16,384 bases of DNA, from the NCBI GenBank assembly GCA_937890835.1, contig CALADF010000014.1:1-16384 (forward strand), given 5' to 3'. The notes beneath the pieces are model-generated. The model was not told the origin of the DNA and ran no database searches. It saw only the letters and a list, made by a program, of their open reading frames with translations. Positions 6,777 to 15,111 of the stretch are shown here, in pieces. Each line of letters starts with the position of its first letter. Positions within the stretch are counted from its first letter, which is position 1. The translations under genes were made by a program, and so were the position numbers. Origin of the DNA: an uncultured bacterium. GTDB lineage: Bacteria > Actinomycetota > Coriobacteriia > Coriobacteriales > Eggerthellaceae.

Positions 6777-9641
6777 TTGATCGACGTTTTCGACAACACG
6801 GCCCGCGTATTCCCCGACCAGGTGTTTCTCACCTTTGTCGACGCTCGCGGCATGGAGACGTCCTACACGTACCGTCAGGCGCGCGTGGCCGCTGCCGCGA
6901 TGGCTCGGCGATTGCAGGATTCGGGCGTTCGCCGGGGCGATGCGGTGGTGGTGGATCTGCCCAACTGCCCCGAGTTCGCCTTCCTCGCCCTGGCTGCGGG
7001 CTACGGCTCGTTTTCGCTGGTGACGCTCAACCAGCGCTTGAGCGAGGCCGAGAAGTACATGCGGTTGCTCGACGCCGAGCGGGAGAACCTGCGCATCTCC
7101 TACACCATCAACTCCGAACGGCTTTGCGAGATCATCGATCACGTGAAGCTGTCGTTCGGCGACGACGAGGGCATCGTCACGGGGGTGTACGGCGCGTCGC
7201 GGCGCGGTCACGCCATCATGGGCGCGCGTCAGGACGTGGTGGAGGACACCATCCATTTCGCCGAGCGCGAGGCGCATCTGTTCGATCCGAGCGCCGACGC
7301 CCTCGTCATGTTCACCTCGGGTACCACGGGGAAGTCGAAGGCGGTGAAGCTGACCTGGGGAAACTTGGTCGGATCGGCACGCGCCGCCAACCGTTCCTCG
7401 GCGGGCGCGGGCGCGGGCCTGTGGCAGGCGGTGCTTCCCTTCTATCATATCGGCGGGTTTCAGGTGCTCGTGCGCGCCGTCTTGGCGCGCGTTCCCCTGC
7501 GCGTCTACGAGCGCTTCGATGCCGAGCGCGTGCTGCACGACGCCGAGGTCCGACGCGCGACGCACATCTCGGTGGTCGACAAGATGCTGCAGGACATGCT
7601 CTCTGTGGAAGAGGATCGCATGGCGAAGGCCGCGGGCCGCAGATCGTGCGCGGCGGGCGGACCGCCGGGCCGCGATGCGACGCCGGTTCGCCCGCCGGCT
7701 GCGGCGGGTGGCGAGGCCGCGGGCCGCGCCACCGACGCGGGCGCGACGCGCTTGGCGATGTATCGCTGCGTGCTGCTCGGCGGGGCCGCGTTGAACCCGC
7801 AGACGATCGATCGCGCCCTGGGCCTGGGAGTTCGCGTGTTCGCAAGCTACGGCATGACCGAAACGTCCAGCCAGATCGCCAACAGCCTCGTGACCGACGA
7901 GTTCACCGGCGGCATGAAGCTGCTCGACGGGTACTCCGCGCGCATCGTCGACCCGGATGCGGCGGGGTTCGGGCGGCTTGCGGTGCGCGGTCCCGGCGTG
8001 TTCGACGGGTACCTCAACGCGCATGCGGCGTTCACCGTCGACGGGTTCTTCCTCACGGGCGACACCGCGGCTTTGCACGACGGCTGCATATATGTGAAGG
8101 AACGCACCGGCGACATGTTCGTCTCGGGAGGGGAGAACGTCTACCCGGCGGAAATCGCCGGCGTCCTGCGTTCGGTCCCCGGCGTGGCGGACGCGCACGT
8201 GTTCGGCGTGGCCGACGCCGTCTGGGGCAGGCGTCCTGTGGCGGTGGTGGAGCGCCGCGAGCCCGACCTGTGCGCCGAGGACGTTTACCGCGCCGTGACG
8301 GGGCGTCTGTCGAAGCTCAACACGCCCGACGATATGATGGTGGTCGATGCGCTCCCGCGCATGGGCATCGGCAAGATCAACCGCGCGGCTGTCGAGGAGC
8401 TTTACGCGCAACGCATCAAGGTGGAGCGCGTCGTGCTTCACCATGTGAAGATTCCGTTCAAGAAGCCGTTCAAATCGGCGAAGACGACGTTGACGGATCG
8501 CGAGCTTATCCTCATCGAGGTGGTTGACGCGCAGGGGCGCGTGGGCCTGGGCGAGTGCTCGTCGTTCAAGACGGATTGGTTCTTGCCGGAAACGCTTGGC
8601 GACGACGCGTTCATCCTGCGCCGCACGCTGGCGCCGGCGCTCGTCGGTCGGTCGTTCTCCCATCCTCGCGAGGTCGCGGACTTCCTGATGGCGTTGCCGA
8701 AATCGGCGTCTCACCCGATGGCGATGTGCGCTCTCGAGTCGGCATGTTGGGACCTTTACGGACGTATCGTCGGCAAGCCTTTGTGGAGGCTTTTGAACGA
8801 GGAATACGAGCGCCTGAGCGCCGAACATGGGCGAGGCGACCTACCCGCGAACCTTCCGCGAACCGCGTCGACGAAGGGTGATCGCGCGCTTGTCGGAGCG
8901 GGGGCGGTCGTCGGGTTGGGCGAGGTGCGCGACGTGCTCGAGCAGGTTTCCGCCCTTCGTCGCGCGGGGTATCGTCGCGTGAAGATGAAGGTGGCCCCGG
9001 GCTCGGGGTTCGAAGCGGTGCGCGCCGTGCGTCGGGCGCATCCCGAGCTGTTCATCACGCTCGATGCGAACCAGAGCTACACCGAGCGGGATATCGACGA
9101 GCTGCGCTCCTACGATGACTTGGGGATCGGCTGGATCGAAGAGCCGCTCGCCCCGCGACGGGCCGACTCCGTGGGGCGTCGCGACGTGACCGTGCGGTTG
9201 GCGCTCCTTCAGCGCAAGATCGCCACGCCGGTGTGCGTGGACGAATCGTTCACCACCATGGAGGAGGCGTGCCGCATCTTCGCGCACTCCGATCTGAAGT
9301 GCGTTTCGATGAAGATCGGGAAGTTCGGAGGCGTCGAGCCCGCGCTGCGCTTCATCGTGGAGGCCCAGTTGCGCGGGTGCGAGGTGTGGATGAGCGGCAT
9401 GTACGACACCGGCGTGGCGCGTCGCGTGCTGGCGTCGTTCGAGACGCTGCCTGGCGTCATCATGCCGGGCGACATCGGGGAGCCGACCCTGTATTTCGAC
9501 GAAGACGTGACCGACCCTCCGTATGAGGTGAGGGGCGGCTACGTCATGCTCAACGGATCGGGCCGCGGCGACGGGCTTGGGTGCGACCTCGACCCCGGTG
9601 CTCTCGGCCGCGTGCGCGTGGCGAGCAAAGTCATCAGCTGA
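6777..9641 (+). CDS. menE-menC: Fused o-succinylbenzoate-CoA ligase / o-succinylbenzoate synthase
   Basis: This single 954-residue reading frame carries two consecutive enzymes in the order MenE then MenC. MenE (about 1-547) activates OSB with ATP and CoA. It shows the adenylate-forming motifs SGTTGKSK (from S181), YGMTET (358-363), LTGD (D429), ERTGDMFVSGGENVYPAEI and the catalytic lysine in GIGKINRAAVEEL (K533). MenC (about 549-954) dehydrates SHCHC to OSB in the enolase superfamily. It has the base motif VKMKV (K736, K738), metal ligands D763 (LDANQ), E788/E789 (IEEPL) and D822 (CVDES), and K846 (MKIGKFGG). All key residues of both halves are present. An Ala/Gly/Pro/Arg-rich insert sits at 282-325 and a charged one near 675-705. 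The start is TTG, with AGGA seven bases upstream; the next in-frame ATG would cut off conserved MenE N-terminal sequence. The join has almost no linker. Confidence 0.93.
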   Translation: MIDVFDNTARVFPDQVFLTFVDARGMETSYTYRQARVAAAAMARRLQDSGVRRGDAVVVDLPNCPEFAFLALAAGYGSFSLVTLNQRLSEAEKYMRLLDAERENLRISYTINSERLCEIIDHVKLSFGDDEGIVTGVYGASRRGHAIMGARQDVVEDTIHFAEREAHLFDPSADALVMFTSGTTGKSKAVKLTWGNLVGSARAANRSSAGAGAGLWQAVLPFYHIGGFQVLVRAVLARVPLRVYERFDAERVLHDAEVRRATHISVVDKMLQDMLSVEEDRMAKAAGRRSCAAGGPPGRDATPVRPPAAAGGEAAGRATDAGATRLAMYRCVLLGGAALNPQTIDRALGLGVRVFASYGMTETSSQIANSLVTDEFTGGMKLLDGYSARIVDPDAAGFGRLAVRGPGVFDGYLNAHAAFTVDGFFLTGDTAALHDGCIYVKERTGDMFVSGGENVYPAEIAGVLRSVPGVADAHVFGVADAVWGRRPVAVVERREPDLCAEDVYRAVTGRLSKLNTPDDMMVVDALPRMGIGKINRAAVEELYAQRIKVERVVLHHVKIPFKKPFKSAKTTLTDRELILIEVVDAQGRVGLGECSSFKTDWFLPETLGDDAFILRRTLAPALVGRSFSHPREVADFLMALPKSASHPMAMCALESACWDLYGRIVGKPLWRLLNEEYERLSAEHGRGDLPANLPRTASTKGDRALVGAGAVVGLGEVRDVLEQVSALRRAGYRRVKMKVAPGSGFEAVRAVRRAHPELFITLDANQSYTERDIDELRSYDDLGIGWIEEPLAPRRADSVGRRDVTVRLALLQRKIATPVCVDESFTTMEEACRIFAHSDLKCVSMKIGKFGGVEPALRFIVEAQLRGCEVWMSGMYDTGVARRVLASFETLPGVIMPGDIGEPTLYFDEDVTDPPYEVRGGYVMLNGSGRGDGLGCDLDPGALGRVRVASKVIS

Positions 9642-9663
9642 CGGCCGACTCGGGTCGGGCGCG

Positions 9664-9701
9664 GGCCGGTTGCACGTTCTCGACGTGCGCAAAACCCGGC
9701 C
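9664..9701. terminator. Imperfect hairpin between convergent menEC and the MFS gene
   Basis: GGCCGG (9664-9669) pairs with CCGGCC (9696-9701), and inside it GCACG (9672-9676) pairs with CGTGC (9684-9688), with an asymmetric internal loop containing AAAA. It lies in the 153-bp gap between two converging genes, where a two-way terminator would be expected. There is no T-tract, so support is limited. Confidence 0.3.
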
Positions 9702-9794
9702 ACGTCGCTTCGCGTCCTGCGCGCCCACGCCGAGCCGGCCCGTTTCCGCTTCGCGCGCCGAGCTCGGTTTGAGCCGTAACTCCCCTGCGCCGCC

Positions 9795-11696
9795 CTACGC
9801 CGCGTCCTCCTCGCGTTTGTCCAGATAGGCGCGCATGGAGTACTGCGTGATGTCGGAGCGGTTGATGATGCCGACGATGCGCCCGTCTTCCATGACGGGA
9901 ACCTTCTTCAGGTGGTTCTGCGCGAGCACGCGGCAGACTTCGGATATGTCCGCGTGGATGTTCACGCCGATCGAGCGCGGGACGCCGATTTCCTTCACCT
10001 TGCACTTCATGAGCTGTTCGAGTCGCTCGTCGTAGGCGGTCTCATCGCGCACCGAGTTGGCGATAAGCACGACGGGGTCGACGAACGAGCCCGTCTGCGA
10101 GGAGAGGCGTTTCAGGATGTCGCCGTCCGAGATGAACCCGACAGGCTCGCCCGCCTCGCCGATGATGGGCGCGGCGCTGATGTTCTTCTCGATGAACAGG
10201 TGCATCGCGTCTTCCACGGTTGCGTCGTAACGTAGCGAGTACACGTCGGTTTTCATGATGGACTGCAGCAGCGTCTTGCGGGCATCGCCCTCGTCGGCCA
10301 CTTCGACCTCGCCGGGCTTGCTCTTCACGAACGCCACGGTGAGCACGAGCCCCACCAGCATGAGGGCGGCGCAGACGAAAAACGCCACGTTGATGCCGTA
10401 CATGGTGGCCTGCACCTCGCCCACCGCGCCTACGGCGAAGGTTTCGGTCATGGTCGACGCCGAGATGATGACGGCGGTTCCAAGCGAGCCCGCCACCTGG
10501 CGCAACGTGTTGTTGACCGAGGTGCCGTGGTTCATCACCCTGTCGTCGAGCGCGTTCATGCCCCAGGTGGTGATGGGCATGTTCACCAGCGCCATCGAAA
10601 GCATGCGCACCGCGTAGAGCACCGTGAGGTAGGCCAGGCTGGTCTCGAGGTTGATGAAGGCGAAACCGAGCGTGGTGACGAACAGCAGCACCATGCCGAT
10701 GATGCCGAGCTTGCGCGGGCCGTGCTTGTCGAAGAGGCGGCCGGCGATGGGGTTCATGACGCCCATGATGATGGCGCCGGGGAGCAGTACCAGTCCGGAG
10801 ACGGTGGCCGAATAGCCCATGAGCGTCTGGATGTAGATGGGCATGAGAATGCCTGCGGCCAGAAGGCCTCCCTGCACGAGCATGCCGATGATGGTTCCGA
10901 CGAGGAACCTGCGGTTCTTCAGCACCGTGACGCGCAGCATGGGCTTGTCGAGCTTGGTCTGGCGAATGAAGAACCAAACGACGCCGACGATGCCGATGAC
11001 AACGGTCGCGATGGATGCGGGGGTGGCTCCCGAGGATCCGAACGCGCTGAACCCGTAGAGCAGGCAGCCAAAACCGAGGGTGGACAGAGCGACAGAGAGC
11101 GGGTCGAGCACGGCATCGCCTTTGTTCGCGGCGGCGCGATCTTCCATGAGGAACAGCGCCGACACGATGACGAGCGCCGAGAGCGCGGTGATGCCGAAGA
11201 ACATGATGTGCCAGTTCGCCTGGTCGACGATAAGTCCCGCCACCGTGGGGCCGATCGCCGGCGCGAAAGCGATGACCAGGCCGAACAGCCCCATAGCGCT
11301 GCCGCGTTTGTCCACGGGGAACATGATCATCAGCACCGTCATGGTCATGGGCATGAGGATGCCCGCGCCCGCCGCCTGGACGAGGCGTCCCGCGAGGAGC
11401 ATGGCGAAGGTGTGACCGAGGCCTGCCAGCAGCGATCCCAGCGTGAACAGGGCCATCGACGCGATGAAGAGCTTGCGCGTGGAGAAGCGGTCCTGCAAAA
11501 ACGCGGTGATGGGGATCATGATGGCGTTGACCAGGGTGAATCCGGTGGTGAGCCATTGCGCGGCGGCGGCGTCCACGCCCGTCTCCATCATGATGGCAGG
11601 CAGGGCGGGCGTCACGAGGGTCTGGTTCAAAATGGTGATGAACGAGCCGAACACCAAAACGATGAGCATCATCTTCTGTTTACGCGTGAGTCCCAT
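9795..11696 (-). CDS. DHA2-type MFS transporter with C-terminal CBS domain pair
   Basis: This is an integral membrane transporter of the drug:H+ antiporter-2 type (EmrB/QacA-like), by family a proton-driven exporter of drugs or metabolites. The 633-residue protein starts MGLTRKQKMMLIVLVFGSFITI. It has multiple hydrophobic segments through about residue 470, including NQTLVTPALPAIM and AGRLVQAAGAGILMP in the expected early positions. After a charged linker comes a soluble domain (about 481-625) with two CBS repeats: MKTDVYSLRYDATVEDAM with VGFISDGDILKRL, and a second with KKVPVMEDGRIVGIINRSD. CBS pairs usually bind adenine nucleotides, so transport may be tuned by energy state. I chose the ATG at 11696, with AGGTGG just upstream; the frame stays open for 66 more codons without conserved sequence. 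Substrate is unknown. Confidence 0.88.
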   Translation of the reverse strand: MGLTRKQKMMLIVLVFGSFITILNQTLVTPALPAIMMETGVDAAAAQWLTTGFTLVNAIMIPITAFLQDRFSTRKLFIASMALFTLGSLLAGLGHTFAMLLAGRLVQAAGAGILMPMTMTVLMIMFPVDKRGSAMGLFGLVIAFAPAIGPTVAGLIVDQANWHIMFFGITALSALVIVSALFLMEDRAAANKGDAVLDPLSVALSTLGFGCLLYGFSAFGSSGATPASIATVVIGIVGVVWFFIRQTKLDKPMLRVTVLKNRRFLVGTIIGMLVQGGLLAAGILMPIYIQTLMGYSATVSGLVLLPGAIIMGVMNPIAGRLFDKHGPRKLGIIGMVLLFVTTLGFAFINLETSLAYLTVLYAVRMLSMALVNMPITTWGMNALDDRVMNHGTSVNNTLRQVAGSLGTAVIISASTMTETFAVGAVGEVQATMYGINVAFFVCAALMLVGLVLTVAFVKSKPGEVEVADEGDARKTLLQSIMKTDVYSLRYDATVEDAMHLFIEKNISAAPIIGEAGEPVGFISDGDILKRLSSQTGSFVDPVVLIANSVRDETAYDERLEQLMKCKVKEIGVPRSIGVNIHADISEVCRVLAQNHLKKVPVMEDGRIVGIINRSDITQYSMRAYLDKREEDAA

Positions 11697-12195
11697 GGCC
11701 ACCTGCTCTTTCTGCCGCTTAGGGCGAAGTGAATGTCTGCTTCGGGGAATCCGTCTGCGCACGGCGAATTCGGCGCCGTGGCTTGGAGCACGCGGTGGGC
11801 ATTCGTCAGTTGTATGCGGGGGTTTGGCGGATAGCTGAAGAATACTGACACCATCGCGGGGTTTTGTAAACGCTGACGGGGTGATGTGCCGCAAGAAAAC
11901 CGCAAACGGCGCACGATGTGGTGAGATTGTGGCGGGCGGTGTGCGCTCGCCCCCGCCCGCGCCCCGCGTGCCCCCGCGCTCCTGTCGCCTGGCGTTCGCC
12001 CCGGCCGCCCGCCGCCCGCGTCCCGCCCCGCCCGCGCCCGCCCGCGAGCCCCTTTCCGCCGCCCGCCCGTTCTCGCGCGGGAAGGTGTGGGGATTTCGCC
12101 CTATCGCCCCAAAAGCCGCTCTGACGGCGCGTTATGCCCGTAGGATTATGAGTCGCATATATAAGCAAGCTCGAGCAAGGAGGATCGTCGGTTTC
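11697..12195. other. Divergent spacer between the MFS-CBS and CorC-like genes
   Basis: This 499-bp region between two divergent genes contains no supported gene. On the minus strand, TTTACA (11864-11869) and TATTCT (11838-11843) could be a loosely spaced promoter for the transporter. On the plus strand, CTGACG (12121-12126) and GATTAT (12144-12149), 17 bp apart, are a weak candidate for the CorC-like gene. Between them lies the C-rich block described separately. Confidence 0.5.
11950..12052 (-). other. C-rich block with G-quadruplex-forming potential on the minus strand
   Basis: On the + strand, C-runs of 5, 3, 4 and 5 at 11950-11975 are spaced by 1, 3 and 5 bases. A second cluster at 12008-12052 has eight runs of three or four C separated by one to five bases. 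The minus strand therefore has at least two sets of four G-runs with loops of seven or less, the standard pattern for G-quadruplexes (and i-motifs on the C strand). The minus strand is RNA-like for the transporter, so any long leader of that gene would be G-rich. Confidence 0.6.
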
Positions 12196-13515
12196 ATGTA
12201 CACCGCGATTAGCATCGTATTAGTCGTATTCTTTCTTCTTATGAACGCGTTTTTCGTCGCAGCGGAGTTCTCCATCGTCCGCGTGCGCAAGTCCCAGATC
12301 GAAATGGCGGTCGAGGAGGGCAAGCCCGGCGCGAAGAAGGCCAAGATCGTCACCGACAACGTCAACGCTTACCTCTCTGCTTGCCAGCTCGGCATCACGC
12401 TGGCCTCGCTGGCTTTGGGCTGGCTGGGCGAGCCTGCCGTCTCCGCCGTGCTCGAAGGCCCGCTTCTCGCGCTCGGCCTGCCCGAGTCCGTCGTGTTCCC
12501 GGTGTGCGTGGCCATCGGCTTCGCGCTCATCACCACGCTGCACATCGTCGTGGGCGAGCTCATCCCGAAGTCCCTCGCCATTTTCTCCACCGAGAAGTAC
12601 GCGCTTTCCTCCGCCCCCATTTTGGCGGCGTTCTATCACATCACTTACCCGATCATGGTGCTGTTCAACGGCATCACCAACACCGTGGTGAAGCTGATGG
12701 GCCACGACCCTGCCAACGAGCACGAGGTCTACACCGGCGAGGAGATCAAGCTGCTCATCGACGAGTCCACCGAGAGCGGGCTTATCGACCCCGAGCAGAA
12801 CGAGTTCGTCGACAACATCTTCGACTTGGGCGACAAGGACGCCGAGGCCATCATGACCCCGCGCACCGACCTCGTCTGCCTCGACTTCGAGGACTCCCTC
12901 GAGGAGAATCTCGAGACCATCCGCCAATACAAGTACACGCGCTACCCCGTGTGCCGCGGTTCGAAGGATCACATCGTGGGCTTCGTCCACATGAAGGACC
13001 TCTACGGCATGCCTGCTGACACCCCGATGGACGAGTGGAACATCCGCGAGCTGCCCGCAGTTCCCGAGACGGTGCCGATCGCGCGCCTGCTCGAGACGCT
13101 GCAGGAGAAGCGCACGGAGATCTGCGTGGTCATCGACGAGCACGGCGGAACGGCGGGCATCGTGACGATGTCCGACGTCATGGAGCAGATCGTGGGCCGC
13201 ATCGACGACGAGTACGTGCATGATCTGGCCGACGAGGCGAAGACGCTCGACGACGGCAGCTATCTGATCGACGGCGCGCTTCCCATCGGCGAGCTCGAGG
13301 AGATCCTGGAGTTCACGCCCGAGGAGGCCGACGAGGTTGAAACGGCGGGCGGCTTGCTGCTCGCGCTGTTCGACCGCATCCCCGACGAGGGGGACGTCGT
13401 GACCCTCGAGCATCGCTCGACCGCGGTGACGTTCACCGTTTTGGACATGGATCGCCTGCGCATCGACAAGATCGGCATGAAGATCGAACGCGCGGAGGAA
13501 GAGGAAGACGAGTAG
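12196..13515 (+). CDS. CNNM-type membrane protein with CBS pair and CorC/HlyC domain
   Basis: This belongs to the hemolysin C / CorC / CNNM family, membrane proteins linked to Mg2+ or Co2+ transport. The 439-residue protein begins with the DUF21/CNNM domain: MYTAISIVLVVFFLLMNAFF, VAAEFSIVRVRKSQIE and further hydrophobic segments near 55-125, including VVGELIPKSLAIF. A CBS pair follows (about 219-335; IMTPRTDLVCLDFED, then CVVIDEHGGTAGIVTMSD). The C-terminal CorC_HlyC domain is about 345-430 (SYLIDGALPIGELEEIL). I chose the ATG at 12196; AGGAGG lies 12 bases upstream, longer than ideal. An in-frame ATG at 12148 would add 16 basic residues not typical of the family. Older annotations call such genes hemolysins, but ion transport is the better supported role. 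It ends in an acidic tail before a terminator. Confidence 0.92.
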   Translation: MYTAISIVLVVFFLLMNAFFVAAEFSIVRVRKSQIEMAVEEGKPGAKKAKIVTDNVNAYLSACQLGITLASLALGWLGEPAVSAVLEGPLLALGLPESVVFPVCVAIGFALITTLHIVVGELIPKSLAIFSTEKYALSSAPILAAFYHITYPIMVLFNGITNTVVKLMGHDPANEHEVYTGEEIKLLIDESTESGLIDPEQNEFVDNIFDLGDKDAEAIMTPRTDLVCLDFEDSLEENLETIRQYKYTRYPVCRGSKDHIVGFVHMKDLYGMPADTPMDEWNIRELPAVPETVPIARLLETLQEKRTEICVVIDEHGGTAGIVTMSDVMEQIVGRIDDEYVHDLADEAKTLDDGSYLIDGALPIGELEEILEFTPEEADEVETAGGLLLALFDRIPDEGDVVTLEHRSTAVTFTVLDMDRLRIDKIGMKIERAEEEEDE

Positions 13516-13623
13516 CGGCTCTCGCCGGAGGGGCTGAAGGCGAATTCGTTTTCGCTTGACGCTCCCGCTGATTTCCCCCGAGACTTCCGAACTTCCTCGT
13601 CGAAACCTGAACTTGAAGCAGCG

Positions 13624-13651
13624 AGAAGGCCCGCAATCGCGGGCCTTCTTC
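13624..13651. terminator. Two-way terminator between the CorC-like and amidohydrolase genes
   Basis: The perfect 11-bp arms AGAAGGCCCGC (13624-13634) and GCGGGCCTTCT (13639-13649) enclose the loop AATC. The arms end in T-rich sequence on + and an equivalent run on the minus strand. The position between converging genes fits a bidirectional terminator. Confidence 0.8.
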
Positions 13652-13689
13652 GTGTACGGGCTGATTTTTGCCGGATGAGCGTCGGCGCT

Positions 13690-14487
13690 CTAGCGCCCGA
13701 CCTCGAACCCGAGGAAGCGCTCGGCGTTGTGCCAGGTGAGGTTCTCCAGCTCGTCGTCGGTGAAGGGCAGCGAGGCGAACCTGTCGTATTCTTTAGCGGG
13801 ATTCCACATGGGGAAATCCGATCCGAACATGACGCGGTCGCATCCGTAGATCTTCGTGATCTCGTAGGTGCGCCGCGGTCCGAGGAACATCTGCGCGCTC
13901 GACATGTCGAGGAAGCAGCGTTCGTCCTCCAGGTATTCGATGGCGAGGTCGTAGATGGACCAGCCGCCGAAGTGTGCCGCGTCCACCACCAGATCGGGGA
14001 AGGTGCGGAGGACGTTCTTCAGGCGGCGCGGGTGCGAGTAATCATAGCGGTAGTCGCCCGTGTGGACGATGAGGGGCAGCCTGCCCTCGATGATCTCGTA
14101 TATGTTCATGAGGCGCGGATCGTCCATGTTGACCATCTGCGTGTCGGGGTGGAGTTTCAGGCCTTTGAGGCCCAGCGCGATGGCGCGCTCGATTTCCGCC
14201 TCGGGGTCTTCGTAGTCCTGATGCAGGGTGGCGAATCCGATGAACTCGGGATGAAGCTTGCACTGCTCGGCGATGAACGTGTTGATGTGCTCGACGTTAG
14301 AGGGTTTCACCGCGACGGAATGCACGATGTGGTGCGTGATGGGCGTGTTCTCGCACGCGGCGAGCAGCGCGTCACCGGTGCCGTGGGACGACTCCATCTC
14401 GATGTTGTAGAAGTCGCCGACGCTTTGAACCGCGCGGGTTTCTATTTTGTCCGGATATATATGGCAGTGACAGTCGATGACGGTCAT
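13690..14487 (-). CDS. Amidohydrolase-2 family metal-dependent hydrolase or decarboxylase
   Basis: This is a TIM-barrel protein of the amidohydrolase-related family that includes aminocarboxymuconate-semialdehyde decarboxylase and related non-hydrolytic enzymes. The 265-residue protein shows the metal-binding pattern: DCHCH (H7, H9) at the first strand, LKGLKLHPD near 108-115, IVHTGD (H142), DAAHFGG (H172) and MFGSDFPMWNP (D224). The active site therefore looks intact and the protein cytoplasmic. The substrate cannot be told from sequence. TAGGAG seven bases upstream of the ATG supports the start. The gene is single, running towards the CorC-like gene and ending near the shared terminator; neighbours give no hint of a pathway. 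Confidence 0.85.
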   Translation of the reverse strand: MTVIDCHCHIYPDKIETRAVQSVGDFYNIEMESSHGTGDALLAACENTPITHHIVHSVAVKPSNVEHINTFIAEQCKLHPEFIGFATLHQDYEDPEAEIERAIALGLKGLKLHPDTQMVNMDDPRLMNIYEIIEGRLPLIVHTGDYRYDYSHPRRLKNVLRTFPDLVVDAAHFGGWSIYDLAIEYLEDERCFLDMSSAQMFLGPRRTYEITKIYGCDRVMFGSDFPMWNPAKEYDRFASLPFTDDELENLTWHNAERFLGFEVGR

Positions 14488-15111
14488 CGGGTGCTCCTAG
14501 CGGTCGCGATGTTTCTCGGTGCGTCGGTTGCTCGGCGGATAGCGCGAGCTTGCGGGCTTTCGGGCGGTATGCTGGGCGGGAAAGCGTCCGCTCAGCGTAA
14601 CACGGCGCTGCCGCATGGTCGGTTTCCGCTTCGTTACCGTTTGCACGACACGGCGGCCGGTCGCGTTCGTCGAATCGTAGCACTACCTTTCGCGCACGTG
14701 TCCGGGTGTCTCCAAAACGGTGCATTTCGTGTTTCTGCGGCGGAAAATGGCTATTATCTTCTTATCGGGATCTTGCCGGGAAGCTTGTTTGCGCCAGGCT
14801 TGAGTGCTCGGTTCGTGCTTGGTTCGCGTTGGGTTCACGCTAGGTGCGAGTCAGGCTTGCGTTGGGTTCGTGCTAGCAGTGCGACGGATTCGTGCTAGGT
14901 CTGCGCCGGGCACGTGCTGAGCTTGCGCCGGGCTTGAGTTGAGCTCGAGCTGGGCATGCGCCAGCCGCGTGTTGGGTCCGTGCGAGGTTCGCGTTAGACC
15001 CGCGCCGGGCTTGCGCGAGGTTCCCGCGAGATTCGGTTCAACGGAGTTGACGCCGCCGTCCGATCGCCGTGTCGGCGCGGTCGGCTTTCGGAGCGAGTGA
15101 AAGGAACGATC
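14488..15111. other. Long spacer between the amidohydrolase and uspA
   Basis: This 624-bp region lies between divergent genes. The left part (14488-14760) has no recognised gene; TATTAT at 14752-14757 is a possible -10 without a good -35. The right part is the 11-bp repeat array (14805-15035), possibly fraying leftwards from 14761. TTGACG (15047-15052) resembles a -35 for uspA, but no matching -10 follows at normal spacing. Confidence 0.6.
14805..15035. repeat. Array of 21 degenerate 11-bp repeats
   Basis: The 231 bp split into exactly 21 units of 11 bp with no insertions or deletions, consensus approximately YGYYRGGYTCG. Position 2 is G in all 21 units, position 6 is G in 19 and position 11 is G in 19. 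Examples are TGCTCGGTTCG (14805), CGTTGGGTTCG (14860), CGCCGGGCTTG (14926 and, identical, 15003) and TGCGAGGTTCG (14981). Similar units with a 2-bp slip may extend left to about 14761. No protein is supported across it. It lies directly upstream of uspA. Confidence 0.85.

Noticed and set aside
5862..8828. 988-codon open frame antisense to menB and menEC
   Set aside because: It is a shadow of high-GC coding: its protein is Arg/His/Ala-rich without recognisable domains, while the + strand has complete conserved enzymes.
11881..12195. N-terminal extension of the CorC-like protein by up to 105 residues
   Set aside because: It would translate the C-rich block into Pro/Arg-rich sequence unlike the family; the membrane domain starts properly at 12196.
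13675..14898. 407-codon + strand frame over the amidohydrolase and the repeat array
   Set aside because: It is antisense to an intact amidohydrolase and runs into the 11-bp array; no conserved sequence or good start.
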